Both the position numbers and the translations under genes were made by a program. This document shows, piece by piece, positions 15,292-26,992 of a stretch of DNA of 27,468 nt (position 1 is its first letter; the number at the start of each line of letters is the position of its first letter). Origin of the DNA: Cafeteria roenbergensis (Eukaryota; Sar; Bigyra; Bicosoecida; Cafeteriaceae); the NCBI GenBank assembly GCA_008330645.1, contig VLTN01000119.1, forward strand, positions 1 through 27,468, read 5' to 3'. A model generated the notes under the pieces. It saw only the letters and a program-made list of their open reading frames with translations. It did not search any database and was not told the DNA's origin.

Positions 15292-15394
15292 GATGACCCG
15301 TTAGATAAAAGCCCCTAGGTGTGTCCGTAAGGGGATATAACCGCCGTCGGCGGTTATTGAAGAAATGGAAATTCATTTCCATTCTTCGGGGGGG
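15292..15394 (-). repeat. Right terminal inverted repeat of element 1
   Basis: Read from the outside in (minus strand) it begins C7-GAAGAATGG. It carries a first hairpin (15359-15387), then a second one (15337-15357, arms ATAACCGCC/GGCGGTTAT, loop 3 nt), then ACACACCTAGGGG and ends near ACGGGT. The same order and most of the sequence recur in direct orientation at 27264-27370, which identifies both as element ends. Host coding sequence begins at 15395. Confidence 0.9.
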
Positions 15395-18300
15395 TGTCTC
15401 AGGCGCAGCTGGAGTCGTCCGGCCCCCACGCCGTGACCGGGGGCGACGGAACCTTCATTGCAGAGCTCACCTTCACCGCCGAGAACTGGTTCGAGCCGCA
15501 GGTTGTGATTGTGGGCGCTCGTGATGACCGCCTGGACGAGGCTGGCGACGAGCACCGTGTCAGTGCTCAGCTGGTCTTGGTCTCGGAGGACGTCGCGTAC
15601 GGCAGCATGGCCACCGTGCCTTCGCTGGAGGTGTCGATCCGCGAGGACGCCTTCACGGCACCGCCGGTGCTGTCGTCGGCCAAGTTCGACAACGAGCTCA
15701 CCTCCCTGACCCTCACCTTCGACCGCGACACCAACGCTGGCGGCAGCGCAGAAGGCGCCTTCGCTTGCTCGGAGCTCCTCAGCCCGGTGGCCGCCCTGGC
15801 AGACACTGCGACCCAGTGCAGTGTGCCTGCCATCGCCGCCCGCCGCAGCGCCGTCGCCACGCTCTTCGGCGCCGGCAGCTCGTGCCAGTGGCAGTCGCGC
15901 CGCCAGCTGCAGGTGCGCTTCGGTCGCGCGCCCACCGTGCTGCCCGGCCACTCCATCGCGCTGGTGCCCGGCAAGGTCAAGGCATCGAGCGCCGCTCGCC
16001 TCAGCTCCGCGGGCGTCGTCAACGTGACGGCTGCAGCGAACGGCATTTTGCCGGTTGCTGACATTGGCCCCGGCTCCCGCACCATCGGCCGCTGCGACAA
16101 GCTCACCGTCTCCGTCCGCGAGGCTGGCGGCGGGAACCGCCCGCTCGCGTGCCAGTGGAGCATTGTGTCCGTGGTCAACACCGCGACCCGCCAGACGTCC
16201 ACTGCGGCCGTCCATGCCGCTGGCCTCAAGACGGTGCTCGACGCCCGCAACGCCGGGGACTCGGCCGTGTCCTGCGCGACCATCGCCTTCGCCAACGCAT
16301 CCGCCATCACCGACGGGTACACCGTGACCCTGGAGGTGACCGTGACCAACTTCAACGGCGGCTCCGCCACCACGCAGTCGGCCATCGTGAAGCAGGGCAT
16401 TGCCGCCCCCAGCCTCGTGGCCCCTTCGTCCGTGTCGGTGTTGCGCTCCGCCGAGCAGTTCATCGACGTGCGCGCCTTCGCGCCCCGCTGCTCCGGAGAG
16501 GCCGAGCTCTCGGCCGAGGCCCGCGCGATGCGCTTCTTCTTCTTCGACGCCTCCGCCTCGCCCATGGCCACCGACGTGCCGTCCCAGCTGCTCGGCGGCG
16601 GCAGCCTGTTCACCTCCTTCGATGCGTCAGCGGACGCCGCCACCCAAAGCGGCGGCCGTCTCGTGGCCCCGCCCGGCGCCAGCGCGCGCCAGTTCGACAC
16701 CTCGCCGCTGCCCTTCGTCGTGGTGCCCGGCAAGGCGCTCACGCCCGGCCTCAAGTACACTGTGCGCGTCTTCGCCCAGCTCATCAGCAACCCCGCTGCC
16801 GTGGCCTCGGCCGACATCGAGGTCGCGCCCCAGCTCGACGCCCTGCGCTCCAGCATCGCTGGCGGCTCCTTCAAGCAGGCCCCCGTGGACGTGGCGCTCA
16901 CCCTCGACGCCTCGGCCTCCTCAGACCCGTCTGCGCTCTCGGGCGTGGCGGCCACCTTCTCCTGGTCGTGCCAGCCCGATTCGGCTGCCAACAGCGCCGC
17001 CGGCCTGGCCGCCGTTGCTGACTGCGGCCCCGCAGGCACCACTGTGGGCGCCGCCACCGTGGGCGCCGTCACGCTCCCGGCCCTGTCTCTCTCGGCCGGC
17101 TACACGTACCGCTTCACCGTGACCTACACCAAGGGCTCGCGCTCCAGCGTGTCCACCCAGACCGTGCAGGCGGTGTCCGGAGCGGGCCCCGAGGTGCTGG
17201 TGCAGGAGCCGGAGACCATCGACTTTGCCGGCATCCTCGGCGGACAGCTGTCCGTGGTGAGCGAGCAGGACTCCGTGTTCCTCGATGCGGTAGTGAGCTC
17301 CCTGGACGAGGGCTCGCTCGAGCTGCAGTGGACGCAGGCAGGCGGCCCCCCGCTGCCGGCAGGCGCCTTCACCGACCCGGACATGGCCGACGAGCTCTTC
17401 GCCTCCAGCCCGCTGTCCTCCACGCTCATCGTGCGCGGCGACACGCTGCTCCCGTCGTCCACCTACGAGTTCTGCGTCACGGCCACGGACGCCACCGGCT
17501 CGCGCAAGGCGTGCACCTCCTTCATGACTGCGCCGGAGCCCGCTGGCGGCTACGTGGAGGTGGAGGCCGCGGACGCCAGCGCCGCCACTGCGTTCTCGCC
17601 CTACGTCGTGAGCACCGGCGGGTGGGGCGCCAGCAACATCGAGTCCTTCACCTTCTACATCCTCAGCCGCGCGACGGCGCCCGCTGACGTGGCCGCCTCT
17701 TGGCTGTCCGAGGACGAGACCTCCGCGTTTTGCCCAGGCAGTCAAGTCGCTCGAGGGCGCTTCCGTGTTCGCCGAGGTGCCCGCCTCGACCTCATCGCTG
17801 ACCACGCAGGTGATGCCCGCGGGCGACGTGGTCATCATCGTGGAGGTGGAGACCAGCTTCTTCACCCGCGGATACGCGTGGACCAGCCTCACGGTGGGTG
17901 CCTACACCGGCACCCAGGCAGACCTGCTCGCCAGCATGCAGAACCTGGCCGGCGATGGCGACTACAGGCAGACCCTAGCGGGTGCCGGAGCTGTCTCCTC
18001 TGTGACAGGCGGTGCGTCGGCCCCCTCTCTCCGCGTGCTCGCTCAGCTGACCGAGGGCAAGTCCAGCCCGGCTCTGCGCGCCTCCTCCCGCCGCAGCCTT
18101 CGCGCCGCGGCCCGCGCGCTCGAGACCACCCAGAGCGTGGCGGCCTCCATCCGCGCCCTGCTGGACCGCGCGCTGCAGCAGGGCCAGAGCGCCACGCTGT
18201 CCTCGGACCTGACCAGCCTCGCTGCCGACGTGACCCGCGCCCTCGACCTGGCCTCGAGCCAGCAGCAGGTGTCCGCCATGTCCCCCACCGACGCGCGCGT

Positions 18301-21300
18301 CTACCTCACGCGCGTGAACACGACGCTGTCCATCTTCGCGTCCACCACCAGCGCCAACGCGCCGGCCGTGACCGTGCTCGACGTCATGGCTCGCGCATCG
18401 GCCCGCCTTGTGGCCGCCGTGCCCGCCGCCCAGGCCGACTACCGCGTGGCCCTGGAGGCGCTCTACCGCGGCTACCTCTGGCATCTCTCGGACACCGCCA
18501 CCGCCAAGCCCGTGGGAGCCCTCAGCTTCACCTCCTCCTTCGCCGCCCGCGCGCGCGCCAGCGCTGTGGGCGCGGCCAAGAACATCCTGCAGCTCGGCAA
18601 CGTCACGCGCGTCGCTGGCGCTGTGGACCGCTTCGGCGCCGCCATCACCAGCTCCATCGTGGGCCGCCTGTCCGTGACCGGCTCGGCGCGCCTCGCCAGC
18701 TTGTCTACCGGCGCCATCGTCGACGCTGCGGGCTCCCAGGCCATCGGCGCCCTGGTGACCGGCGTGGACACTGCCCACCCCATGTTTGCCAACGCCTCCG
18801 CCTGGGCAACCGCCGACGCCCGCTTCAGCGGCCTGCCCGCCGCCGGCACGTCCTCCGAGGCCCAGGACGCGGACGCCGCCCGCCGCCTCAGCATCGCCGG
18901 TCAGGTCACCCTCCCGGCATCGGCCGCCCTGCCCGCCGTGTCCGGCCGCGCCTCCGGCCTGGCCTTCTCGTCGCTGCTGGTGGACCGCCTCGACCGCATG
19001 GTGGAGCCGCTCGGCGCCCTCGTGCTTGTTTCCGGCTCCTCCGCCGCCGTGGCCACCGCTGCCATCAGCGGCGGCGACGCCAGCGCCGACACGGCGGCCA
19101 ACAAGACCCGCTTCGCCGCCGTGTACGAGTCCGACGTGCCCGTGGCCTGCGCGTCGCTCGCCACCATGGCCCGCGGCACCGCCTCCTTCACGCTCGCCGG
19201 CTCTGCATCGGCCACCATCAGCTCGTCCGTGGTGTCGGCCGCAGCGCACCGCCGCGCTGTTCGTCAGCAACGCCACCGCAGCTGCCGCCGGCCGCCTGTC
19301 CAGTGGAGCAACGCCCTCGGCATCCACCACCGCCGCCGTCTCCGCCGGCTCCGTGACCGTGGCCGGCGCCTTCGCGTCCACCTCGTCCGCCGCCACGCGC
19401 GCCGGCGCCGCCACGCCCTTCCTGGCCGCCCTCGGGCAGCCGCTGGTGCCCGCATCCGGCAGCAGCACGTGCCGCGTGGAGTCCTTCCTGCGCACGGTGC
19501 GCCCGGGCCAGGCCATGTCCGTGGCGCTCGACACCGCCGCCGGCCTCCGCCTGCGCTTCCGCCACCAACGCCGCGTCCGCCGCGGTGGTCGTCGCGCCGG
19601 CGCAGCCCGCGCTCCTCGAGGCGCCCAGGTGGCCGAGGCTGACTCTGCGGCGCTGTCCGGCGTGGTGGCTGCCGCCGCCACCTCTGCCCGCGTCGGCCTC
19701 GAGCTCACGGCCCAGCCGCGCGGGCGCCGTCACCCTGACGCTCGCCAGCAACACGGGCAACGGCCTCTGCGTGGGCTCCACGTCGGGCCTGCTGGAGTTC
19801 TCCGCCGCCCTCGTGGGGGTCGACGCCGCCATGGCCGCCGCAGCGGACGCCGGCCAGAGCCTGCCCGCCGCCGTCCCGGAGGCGATGCGCGGCAAGCGCG
19901 CCGTGGACGCTGCCACATCGGTGGCTGGCGTGGCGGCCGCCTCGCCCGTGACCTACTGGCCGCAGGCGTACCCGTGCTCGACCAACGCCGATTGCGGCGA
20001 GGGCTACGTGTGCGACGCCGGCATCGGCATGTCGTCCACCCGCTTCGTGAACCGCGCCACCGGCTCCGACGTGGATGCCGGCTCCTCCATCGTTGTGGGC
20101 GGCGCCTCTGGTGCCGCGTTCACCGGCTCCAACGGCGTGGGCGTGGCCATGACCGCCGCCCAGGACTCCGTGGCCGAGCTGATGCTCGCCCCGCCGACCC
20201 TGTCCGCGGCCATCGAGGCCCGCCTCAACGCCGCCAGCGCCACCCGCGCGGGCCTGACCGCCGCCCTCCGCCGCGTGCTCGGCGCCACCGTGGGCGCCGA
20301 GATCGTCGACAGCATCGCCGTGGCCGCCGCCAACCCGACCCTGGCCACCGCGTCGGACGAGGGCGCTGAAGCTCGCCTTCTCGACGCCCACCAACAAGAC
20401 GCGCATCAGCCTCGCGGCCAAGGCCGTGCCTGCCCGCCTCTCCGTGGGCGCCTCGTCCGTGGCCCTCAACGCCGCGCTCAAGGCCGCGCAGGACGCGCCC
20501 GTCGCCTCCAACTCCCAGTCGCGCCGCCGCATCGCCCTCGTGCCGGTGTCCGTGCGCGCCACCTCTGCCGACGACCTCCGCTACGACGCCACCGGCCGCT
20601 GCGCCGTGGCGTCCACCGACGGCAAGTCCTGCCAGCGCACGCTGCCAAGGCAGGGCGCGGCTCGTGGTCCTTTGGCATGCTCGCCGTGGACGACGACGCC
20701 ATCCGCGTGTCCATCACCCCCGACCGCCGGCGCTGAGGGCGCGTTCAACAGCTCCATGGCGCGCGTGAACGGCATCAAGGAGGGCACCGCGTCGCTCTCG
20801 TTCCGCGTGGAGGTTCGCAACCGCGTGCGCATGCCCCGCGGCACCATCCGCGTGCAGCTCGCCGCCCTGCCCTACGTCAACGACGCCTCGGCCAGCCCGC
20901 TGTCGTGCGCCCAACGCCGTGGCCGACTTCGGCTCCGAGGACACCGTCGCGTCCAAGACCGTGACCTGCACGTCGTGGACGACAACGTGGCCCGCGGCAC
21001 CCGCGTGCCGGCCCGCGTGACCGCGACCATCTCGCTCCCGTCCATCACCAACGCCGCCGACCACACCGCGGCGCTCACCGCCCTGGTGCCGCCGCCGCTT
21101 GCCGCCGACCACGCCGGCGTGGCCCCGACCTACTCGGCCGCCACCCCGTGGGTCCGCACCATGACCGCCTTCGTGGAGGACAACGACGCCTCCGGCCTCA
21201 AGCTCTTCGCGGTCACGCCGACCCCGGCCACCAGCCAGCGCACCGGCCTCGCCGCCGGCATCACCAAGGAGGCCGCCCCTGTCGACCAGCACCGGCTCCC

Positions 21301-24300
21301 TGTCCTTCAGCGTGGGCCTGCTCTCGCGCCCCTCGGCGCCGGTGACGCTGCGCGTGCGCCTGACCTCGGGCATGGCCGCTGACAGCAACGCCGTGTCCGC
21401 CTCCGCCAAGGCCGCCCTCTCGGCCGTGGTCAACGTGACCGTGCAGCCCGCCCAGTTCGCCACCGGCGGCGTGGTGCGCATCAACGCAGGCACCCTCACG
21501 GCCAGCCAGACCGAGGCCGTCTTCGCCGCCACCGTGGAGGCCGTGTCGACCGACGCTGCCTACAACGGCCTGGTGCTGGCCGGCCCCGTGCTGGTGTCCA
21601 TCACCGACCCCGCCGCGGCCGCCCTGCAGGTGACGGCCCAGTCCACGTCCGTCAGCGAGGGCTTCACGGCCACCGTCGCCACCGTGCGCCTCAGCGTGAG
21701 CCCCGGCTCCGCCACGGTCGTGGTCCGCCCCGCGGTGCTCCTGCCCGCCTGGGCCCGCAACAACAGCGCGGCCGCCGCCCTCTTCATCCCGACCAGCCCG
21801 GCCCCGCTCTCCGTGGCCACTGCCGAGCTCGTGTTCACCAGCGCCAACTGGAACGTGGCACAGAACGTCCGCGTCACGGCCGCCAACGTGGACTCGCCGC
21901 TGCCCTTCCCGGAGCAGCCCTTCGCCGTGTCGCTGCCCATCACCGTCAGCTCCACCGCGGGCCCCTTCAAGGCCAACGGCACCGTCTACTACGCCAACGC
22001 GCTGCCCGTGTCCTTCAGCCAGTCCGAGACCGCGGCCATCACGTACACGGACGTCACGGCGCGCTTCGTTGCCGGCGCCACTGGCGCTGAGGCGGGCTCC
22101 GCCCTGACCATCGCGACCGGCCAGCCGGCGCCCGCGCTGACCCTGACCGAGGACAACAGCTACAGCGGCGCGGCCTTCGACCGCATCGCGTCCGTGTTCG
22201 GCGCCGCAGTGGCGCAGGGCATCGGGCGCCGCCTCCTTCCGCGTGATCGAGGCGAAGCGTGGCGTCCAAGCCCGCCGCCGCCTTCACGCTCCGCCCTGGC
22301 GCGGGCCTCGCCGCCACCACGCTGCTGTCGTCCGGCGCCGCCGAGCTCTTCGCCAAGGAGGTCGCCCTGCCCTCGGGACGTGACCGTCACGGCACCACCG
22401 GCGCCGCGTTCCGGTTCAAGCCAACCAACTTCGCCTCGGCCAAGCCGCTCTTCCTGGTGCGGGCCGCCAACCGCGTGGACCACGCCGCCGCCGACCTGAG
22501 CGGGTCGCTGCGCTTCTCCGTTGACGCCAGCTCCGCCTCGGACGACCTCGCGTTCCGCAACGCCGCGACTGTGGGCACCGTGTCCGTGTCGGTCACCGAC
22601 GACGACGTCGCGGGCGTGACCGTGACCCGCACGGGGCGCACCGAGGCTGTCGGCTCCAGTCCCGCGGCGTCGGCCAACTTCAGCATCGTGCTCGACTCGC
22701 AGCCGCAGGCGCCCGTCACGGTGGGCCTCGTCTTCACCGGCCTGCCCGCCGAGTGCGCCAGCGCCGCCTGCACCTCGGTGGCCGCCATCGGGTCCACCTC
22801 CTCGAGCGTTGTCGCCATCGACGGCAGCCTCGCCGCTGTCTTCTCGGCCGCCAGCTGGAGCACCGCCTCCACCGTGCAGGTGACCCTGACGCCCAACGGC
22901 CAGGCCCTCATGGCCGAGACCGCGGCCTCACACCTTCTCGCCCGCTTCGTCGTCTCGGCGGCGGGCGACGCCAGCTACTCGGCCCTGCGCACCAGCACGC
23001 TCGCCACCGGCGTGTCCACCACTGCGCTCGACGTGGCCGCGCTCGAGGCGGTGTGTCCCTCGCCGTGACCTCCGTGCGGGACCTGGAGCGCAACGGCGGC
23101 CGGGACGGCGCCATCCGCGTGGCCCTGCCCTCCGGCATCGCCATCGGCAAGATCGTGGCAGTGGACGTGGACATCGACGTCACCGGCACCGTTGGCAGCG
23201 TTTCCCGCCCGGCCGGCGGCTTCGGACTGCGCGTGGCTGGCGGCGCCGCCACGGTGGCGGGCCGCCCGGCCATGTCCGCTGCGGCCACCGCCGGCAAAGC
23301 TGTACTCCGTGGTGGCGCCCGTGGGCGACGGCTCCTCGCGCGTGCGCTACACACGCTGGTGATGGCGGCGCCGCCGAGTCGGTGGTGCTCGAGGTGTTCG
23401 CCGTCGACCCGTCGGCCTCTGTGGAGGACGTGGTCAGCGGACTGCGCGTGAACGCCTCGGTGTCCGCCACGCTGACCACCTCCTCGCGATACTCCTCGGC
23501 CGCCACGGCCAAGGCCGCCTCCGTGACCACAACGTCGCTGCCTCCCTCAGCGTCGTGGCGCCCAGCCCCAGCCCCAGCGCTACTCCCAGCCCCACAGCGT
23601 CTGCGTCCGCTCCGTCGACGTCCTCGCCGAACAGCCTCTGCCTCGCCGTCGACATCGCCTACGGCGTCGTCAACGCCTTCACCGTCTCTCACACCTTCCC
23701 CCTCGGCTTCTAACAACTCCGACGACGACGTCAACCCCCACGCCATCGGTCACATCGTCCCCCGTCAAGCTCGCCGTCGGCATCCGCGTCCGCTGACCCG
23801 ACGACCACCCCTACCAGACGTCGTCTCCGTCGCCCATTCCTGGGCCTGCTCTCCGCAGGGTCGTTGGAAGTTTGTCCTTCGAGTCGTCTCTGTCAGCCGA
23901 TCAGTTGATGCCTCACCAGCGCACTTGACGGAGCTCCGGGAAGCCTTGGCCATTGCCGCAAGCGGGTCCAAGACCGGTTCTCTCCGCGTGTTGGCGTCAT
24001 CGCAGCACTGACTGCAGAGTCGGTCTCCATCCTGGGTGTGTCCTCAAGCAACAAGCGCACGGTTGTCATTCGGTTCGAGGTGCTGGCAGGGGACGCTCAT
24101 GCTGCCGACTCCTCGGTGGCCGCAGCATCAATCACTGAGTCGCTTCAGATGGCTTTCGTTGACGGCAGCCTTGCGCGGGTGCTTGCTTCGCAGCCGCTGC
24201 TCTCCCAGATCATTCTGGATCGGTCACGCTCTCTGAAGTCCAGACCCTGGCAATTGCTGTTGCCACACCGTCGCCCGGCGTCGGGGGCGGCCATGCGCTC

Positions 24301-24449
24301 AAGCAAGCAGCCAGACAAGTCAGCCGCCTTCGCGCTTGCAGGACTTTGCCATCGCAGCCATGCTGCTTATGGCTGCCGCGCTGTGGCTCCGCGGCAGATT
24401 TGCCCGAACCCAGTCTCCTTCCCGGCCGCCTGCAACGGCGCGTGTGTGA
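15395..24449 (+). CDS. 3' part of a giant host gene for a REJ/Calx-beta surface protein, interrupted by element 1
   Basis: GC-rich coding sequence starts directly at the TIR and is open without a break to about 17730. A Calx-beta-like end comes first (AENWFEPQVVIVGA, then DEAGDEH). REJ-like modules occupy about 16830-17680 (LDASASSDPSALSG, FSWSC, then PAGGY and GGWGASNIESF). A helical region follows, then a Cys-rich PCSTNADCGEGYVCD near 19973. More Calx-beta-like repeats come next (VEDNDASGL near 21174, VTDDDVAGVTV near 22600). A Ser/Thr/Pro-rich stalk lies near 23550-23720, and a membrane-proximal domain near 23990-24190. A hydrophobic helix (FAIAAMLLMAAALWL) and short basic tail end at TGA 24447-24449. 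The layout is that of a single-pass receptor or adhesion protein. From 17.7 kb on the frame changes many times with no intron-like gap. The 5' part of the gene is not in this window. Confidence 0.72.
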
Positions 24450-26940
24450 GACAGACGAGTGACAGCCACATGTTGGTGCGCCCCAGCCTTGCCTTCGCGG
24501 CCTCCCACGAACTTAGATACCAGTTGCGGCTGCATCTGTAGCGAAAGAAACACGCTGCACAGTCCCGGTCGCGCACATTTGCAAGGTGATGCGAATGTGC
24601 CGAGCGTTGCCCAACTTCGCCTCTCTGGCGCTCAAACTCGCAAGCACCTATTCGGACAACGAAACCGAAGGCCACCGGCAGAGGCGGTGGTGGCGCTGGC
24701 CGCAGTTGGCCAAACCCAAGTTTTGGCCCCGCAGATTCACGTTCTTGCCTGAGAAGGAGGAGCCCGGCTTCGATTGCCGGCCCGGCAGTATGCTTTGCGC
24801 GACAGCTGCTTGCCCTGACAATCGCCCGAGGCGCGGCTGCAAAGTCGGCATCCGGCACTTAGCCGCAGAACACCGGGCGGACGGGCTTGCCGTCGGACGA
24901 TGGTCGGGCCAGAGCACGGCCCCCGACTGGCTTCGCTGAAAGCTTGCCCGGCTTCGTCGAAGCTTGCCCCCCTGCCGTGGCGACGGTGCCAGTTGTCCTA
25001 ATCCTCCTGGCAACCGCGTCCGCGGCTCGGTGGCCTGCTCGCGATGCGGCGAGCTTCGTGGGCAGGGAAAGGCATGCTGCCCGTCCTCTGGCAGCTCGCC
25101 GGACGCCCAGACTCGATCACGTCTTCGTTCGTAGGCAGCACCCGGGGTCTCCACTGCGTCGATTCAGCCACCGGGGCCGTTTCCGGGGCCGTGCGCCAGA
25201 GTGGCTCGCGCCTGTCGAGCCGGCGTGGGCTGCGCTGTCGCCGGTGGTCGTCCTCGTGCATGGCCCCGCGGGCACCATGATCATCCGGCGGCACCACGTG
25301 CGCCGCCCGCCCCCGAGCCGTGAGTTTGCGACCGCCTGGCAGCGTCCTGCCCGCCGGCTGGCTTCCTTCTCCCATGCGGCTTCGCGCCCTGCTGGCCTCG
25401 TGAGAGCGTCCCGGGCAGCCGAACGGCACGCGTGCCGCAGCATGGCAGCGTGCTCCCCGCCGGCAGCCTGCCAGGCGCGCTCCTGACTCGCGGCGCAAAG
25501 CGTGATCAGCGCCCACCGGGCCAGGTCTTTGCTCAGAGTCCCCGCCAGCATCTCCCCGCGCAGAGCGCCGGCGACAGCACGCCCGAACGCAGTGCAGTCG
25601 CGAAGTACGTCGTCTGCTTCAGCAGGCACCGGGAGCGCCAGGCCCGGCTGAGGCTCGCTGCCTGCAAGTGGAGGAGCCCAGTCCGCCGCAGCTGGGCAAG
25701 GCGATGCATTGGGGGACAACCGAGGGCGACGTGCTGAAGGGAGGGAGCCAGCGTGGAACGGCCACGCTCATTGCTGCTGCTGAGTGTGCTGCCCAAGTCT
25801 GGGGGGGACAGGGGCGTGGCAGCGTCGGGCGCAGCAACTGCGACGGCCCCATGATTTGTCTCAAGGAGGCCGCCGCTGATCGACGGCCCGTCATCCTGCA
25901 AGGCCCAACTCGGACGCTGGGCCTTGCAACCTTGATCCTGCGCGCCAGTGCGCCTCCGTGCCACGGCTGAGGCGTCTTTCGGTGGCTGCGATTCGGAGCA
26001 GAGCCTTTGGTGTCGTACTTGCCGTCAATGACTAACGGGCTTTGGCTAGCTTTGTGCATCCTTATCCAGGGCACCCTGGTGAGTCGCCACAAACAGGCGG
26101 GCCGCATGGACTCACCGCCCGCGGCTTGCGTCTTTTAGGCCGCAAAACGCGACAGCCAGGCCCGCGCGAGGGGCCGGAGCTGCAGGTGAGCATGCCGCCA
26201 GCGCGCAAGAGCTGCCGTTACGGGGGACTGGCCCGGCCCGCGCGGCAGCACTCAACGCTTACTCTGGCCCATTGGCCGACTGGAGCTTTCAGAAGGGCAT
26301 ACCTTGATCGGAACCCTATCGGCACAACTCTGTTTTGCGACACTGGGCCCTATTTCGGACCTTGTACGAAATTCGAGTGTGCCCCGCTCCTGGCCGCGCC
26401 GATTTTCTGTCCCAACCGCCACCGATATGCCACGCACCAGCCGCAGGGCCCGCTGATGAGGGCATGCACTCGGTCCGCTCCAAAGCCCGGTGGACCCCAG
26501 GGCGGGGCGTGGGACCACCCGGCCTTGCCTGGCGCCGCAACGGGCGCGACTCCGGCACAGGAACGACCGCAAGCGCGGGCGCCTCGTGCTGCTAGCACAG
26601 CCTCGCCTCCACCTTCTCCCCTCTCCCTCGCTGCTCAGGCAGCCTTGCTGCGACGCGTCAAGGAGCTGGTTCGCAGGTTCAACGCCCGCCAGCGCATCGC
26701 TTCTGACCGAAAGCCGATCCCCACGTCACTGGCCGAGGCCGAGGCCGACAGCCAGTTCTTCCGCCGCCTGGCAATCGCGCTCCTCACCGACGTGGGCGCG
26801 GACAGAGCCTTGCTGGCCCAGGCAGCCAGTGCAAACAGAAGGGATCTGCGGGCGCTGCTGGCACGATCGGTGACGACGCAGGGTCAACTCCAGAGCGGGC
26901 AGCATCACGCTCATCGTCCGGCGGGAGCAGAGGCGAGGAG
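24450..26940. other. GC-rich DNA without a supported gene
   Basis: Long frames occur on both strands, as expected at this base composition, but they overlap and none shows a convincing domain. Two weak candidates: a minus-strand frame 25117-25719 with a helical, protein-like stretch in its first 130 codons, and a plus-strand frame around 25080-25200 containing FVGSTRGLHCVDSATGAV, which resembles one blade of a beta-propeller repeat. They overlap, so at most one is real. No tRNA, rRNA or repeat array is seen. Confidence 0.45.
25117..25719 (-). CDS. Weak candidate host ORF
   Basis: A 200-codon minus-strand frame. Residues about 30-130 have the composition of a helical protein and mostly G/C third codon positions, but the second half is Arg-rich and looks like non-coding GC DNA. 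No domain is recognised. A competing plus-strand reading exists over part of it. Kept only so the region can be checked. Confidence 0.2.
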   Translation of the reverse strand: MSPNASPCPAAADWAPPLAGSEPQPGLALPVPAEADDVLRDCTAFGRAVAGALRGEMLAGTLSKDLARWALITLCAASQERAWQAAGGEHAAMLRHACRSAARDALTRPAGREAAWEKEASRRAGRCQAVANSRLGGGRRTWCRRMIMVPAGPCTRTTTGDSAAHAGSTGASHSGARPRKRPRWLNRRSGDPGCCLRTKT

Positions 26941-26992
26941 CGGCGGCGGCGGCGGCGGCGGTGGTGGTGGCGGTGGCGGTGGCGGTGGTGGC
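26941..26992. repeat. GGC/GGT trinucleotide repeat
   Basis: An almost pure run of GGC and GGT triplets over 52 nt. In one frame it gives poly-Gly, in another an alternating Val/Ala stretch that resembles the core of a signal peptide. Confidence 0.9.

Larger units (their letters stand above)
385..15394. mobile_element. Endogenous mavirus-like virophage (element 1), left-truncated
   Basis: An AT-rich block of about 15 kb lies between GC-rich sequences. It carries the virophage set: protein-primed DNA polymerase remnant, GIY-YIG nuclease, class 3 lipase, packaging ATPase, adenovirus-type cysteine protease, penton and a major capsid protein of about 606 codons. Most genes on both strands are preceded by a TCTA motif 10-24 nt before the start codon, as in mavirus. 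The right end is a TIR with G7 at 15388-15394, beyond which host coding sequence starts at once. The left end is missing: the element begins inside the polymerase, and no TIR, integrase or helicase is seen there. Gene content and the GC contrast fit the EMALEs of Cafeteria burkhardae. Confidence 0.9.

Noticed and set aside
15191-15382. 63-codon minus-strand ORF overlapping the TIR
   Set aside because: Much of it is encoded by the TIR hairpins. It has no TCTA promoter and no domain. Likely accidental.
17700-23400. Introns as the cause of the frame changes in the host gene
   Set aside because: The protein sequence continues directly across each change, with no removed segment and no splice-site pattern. 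Single-base indels explain it better.
15394-23750. Many long ORFs on both strands of the GC-rich segment
   Set aside because: In GC-rich DNA stop codons are rare. Only the plus-strand chain of frames shows domain-like, repeat-like protein sequence; the others are Arg/Pro/Ala-rich shadows.
25044-25280. Beta-propeller protein on the plus strand
   Set aside because: Only one blade-like segment (VGSTRGLHCVDSATG) is seen, the rest of the frame is low-complexity, and a minus-strand frame overlaps it.
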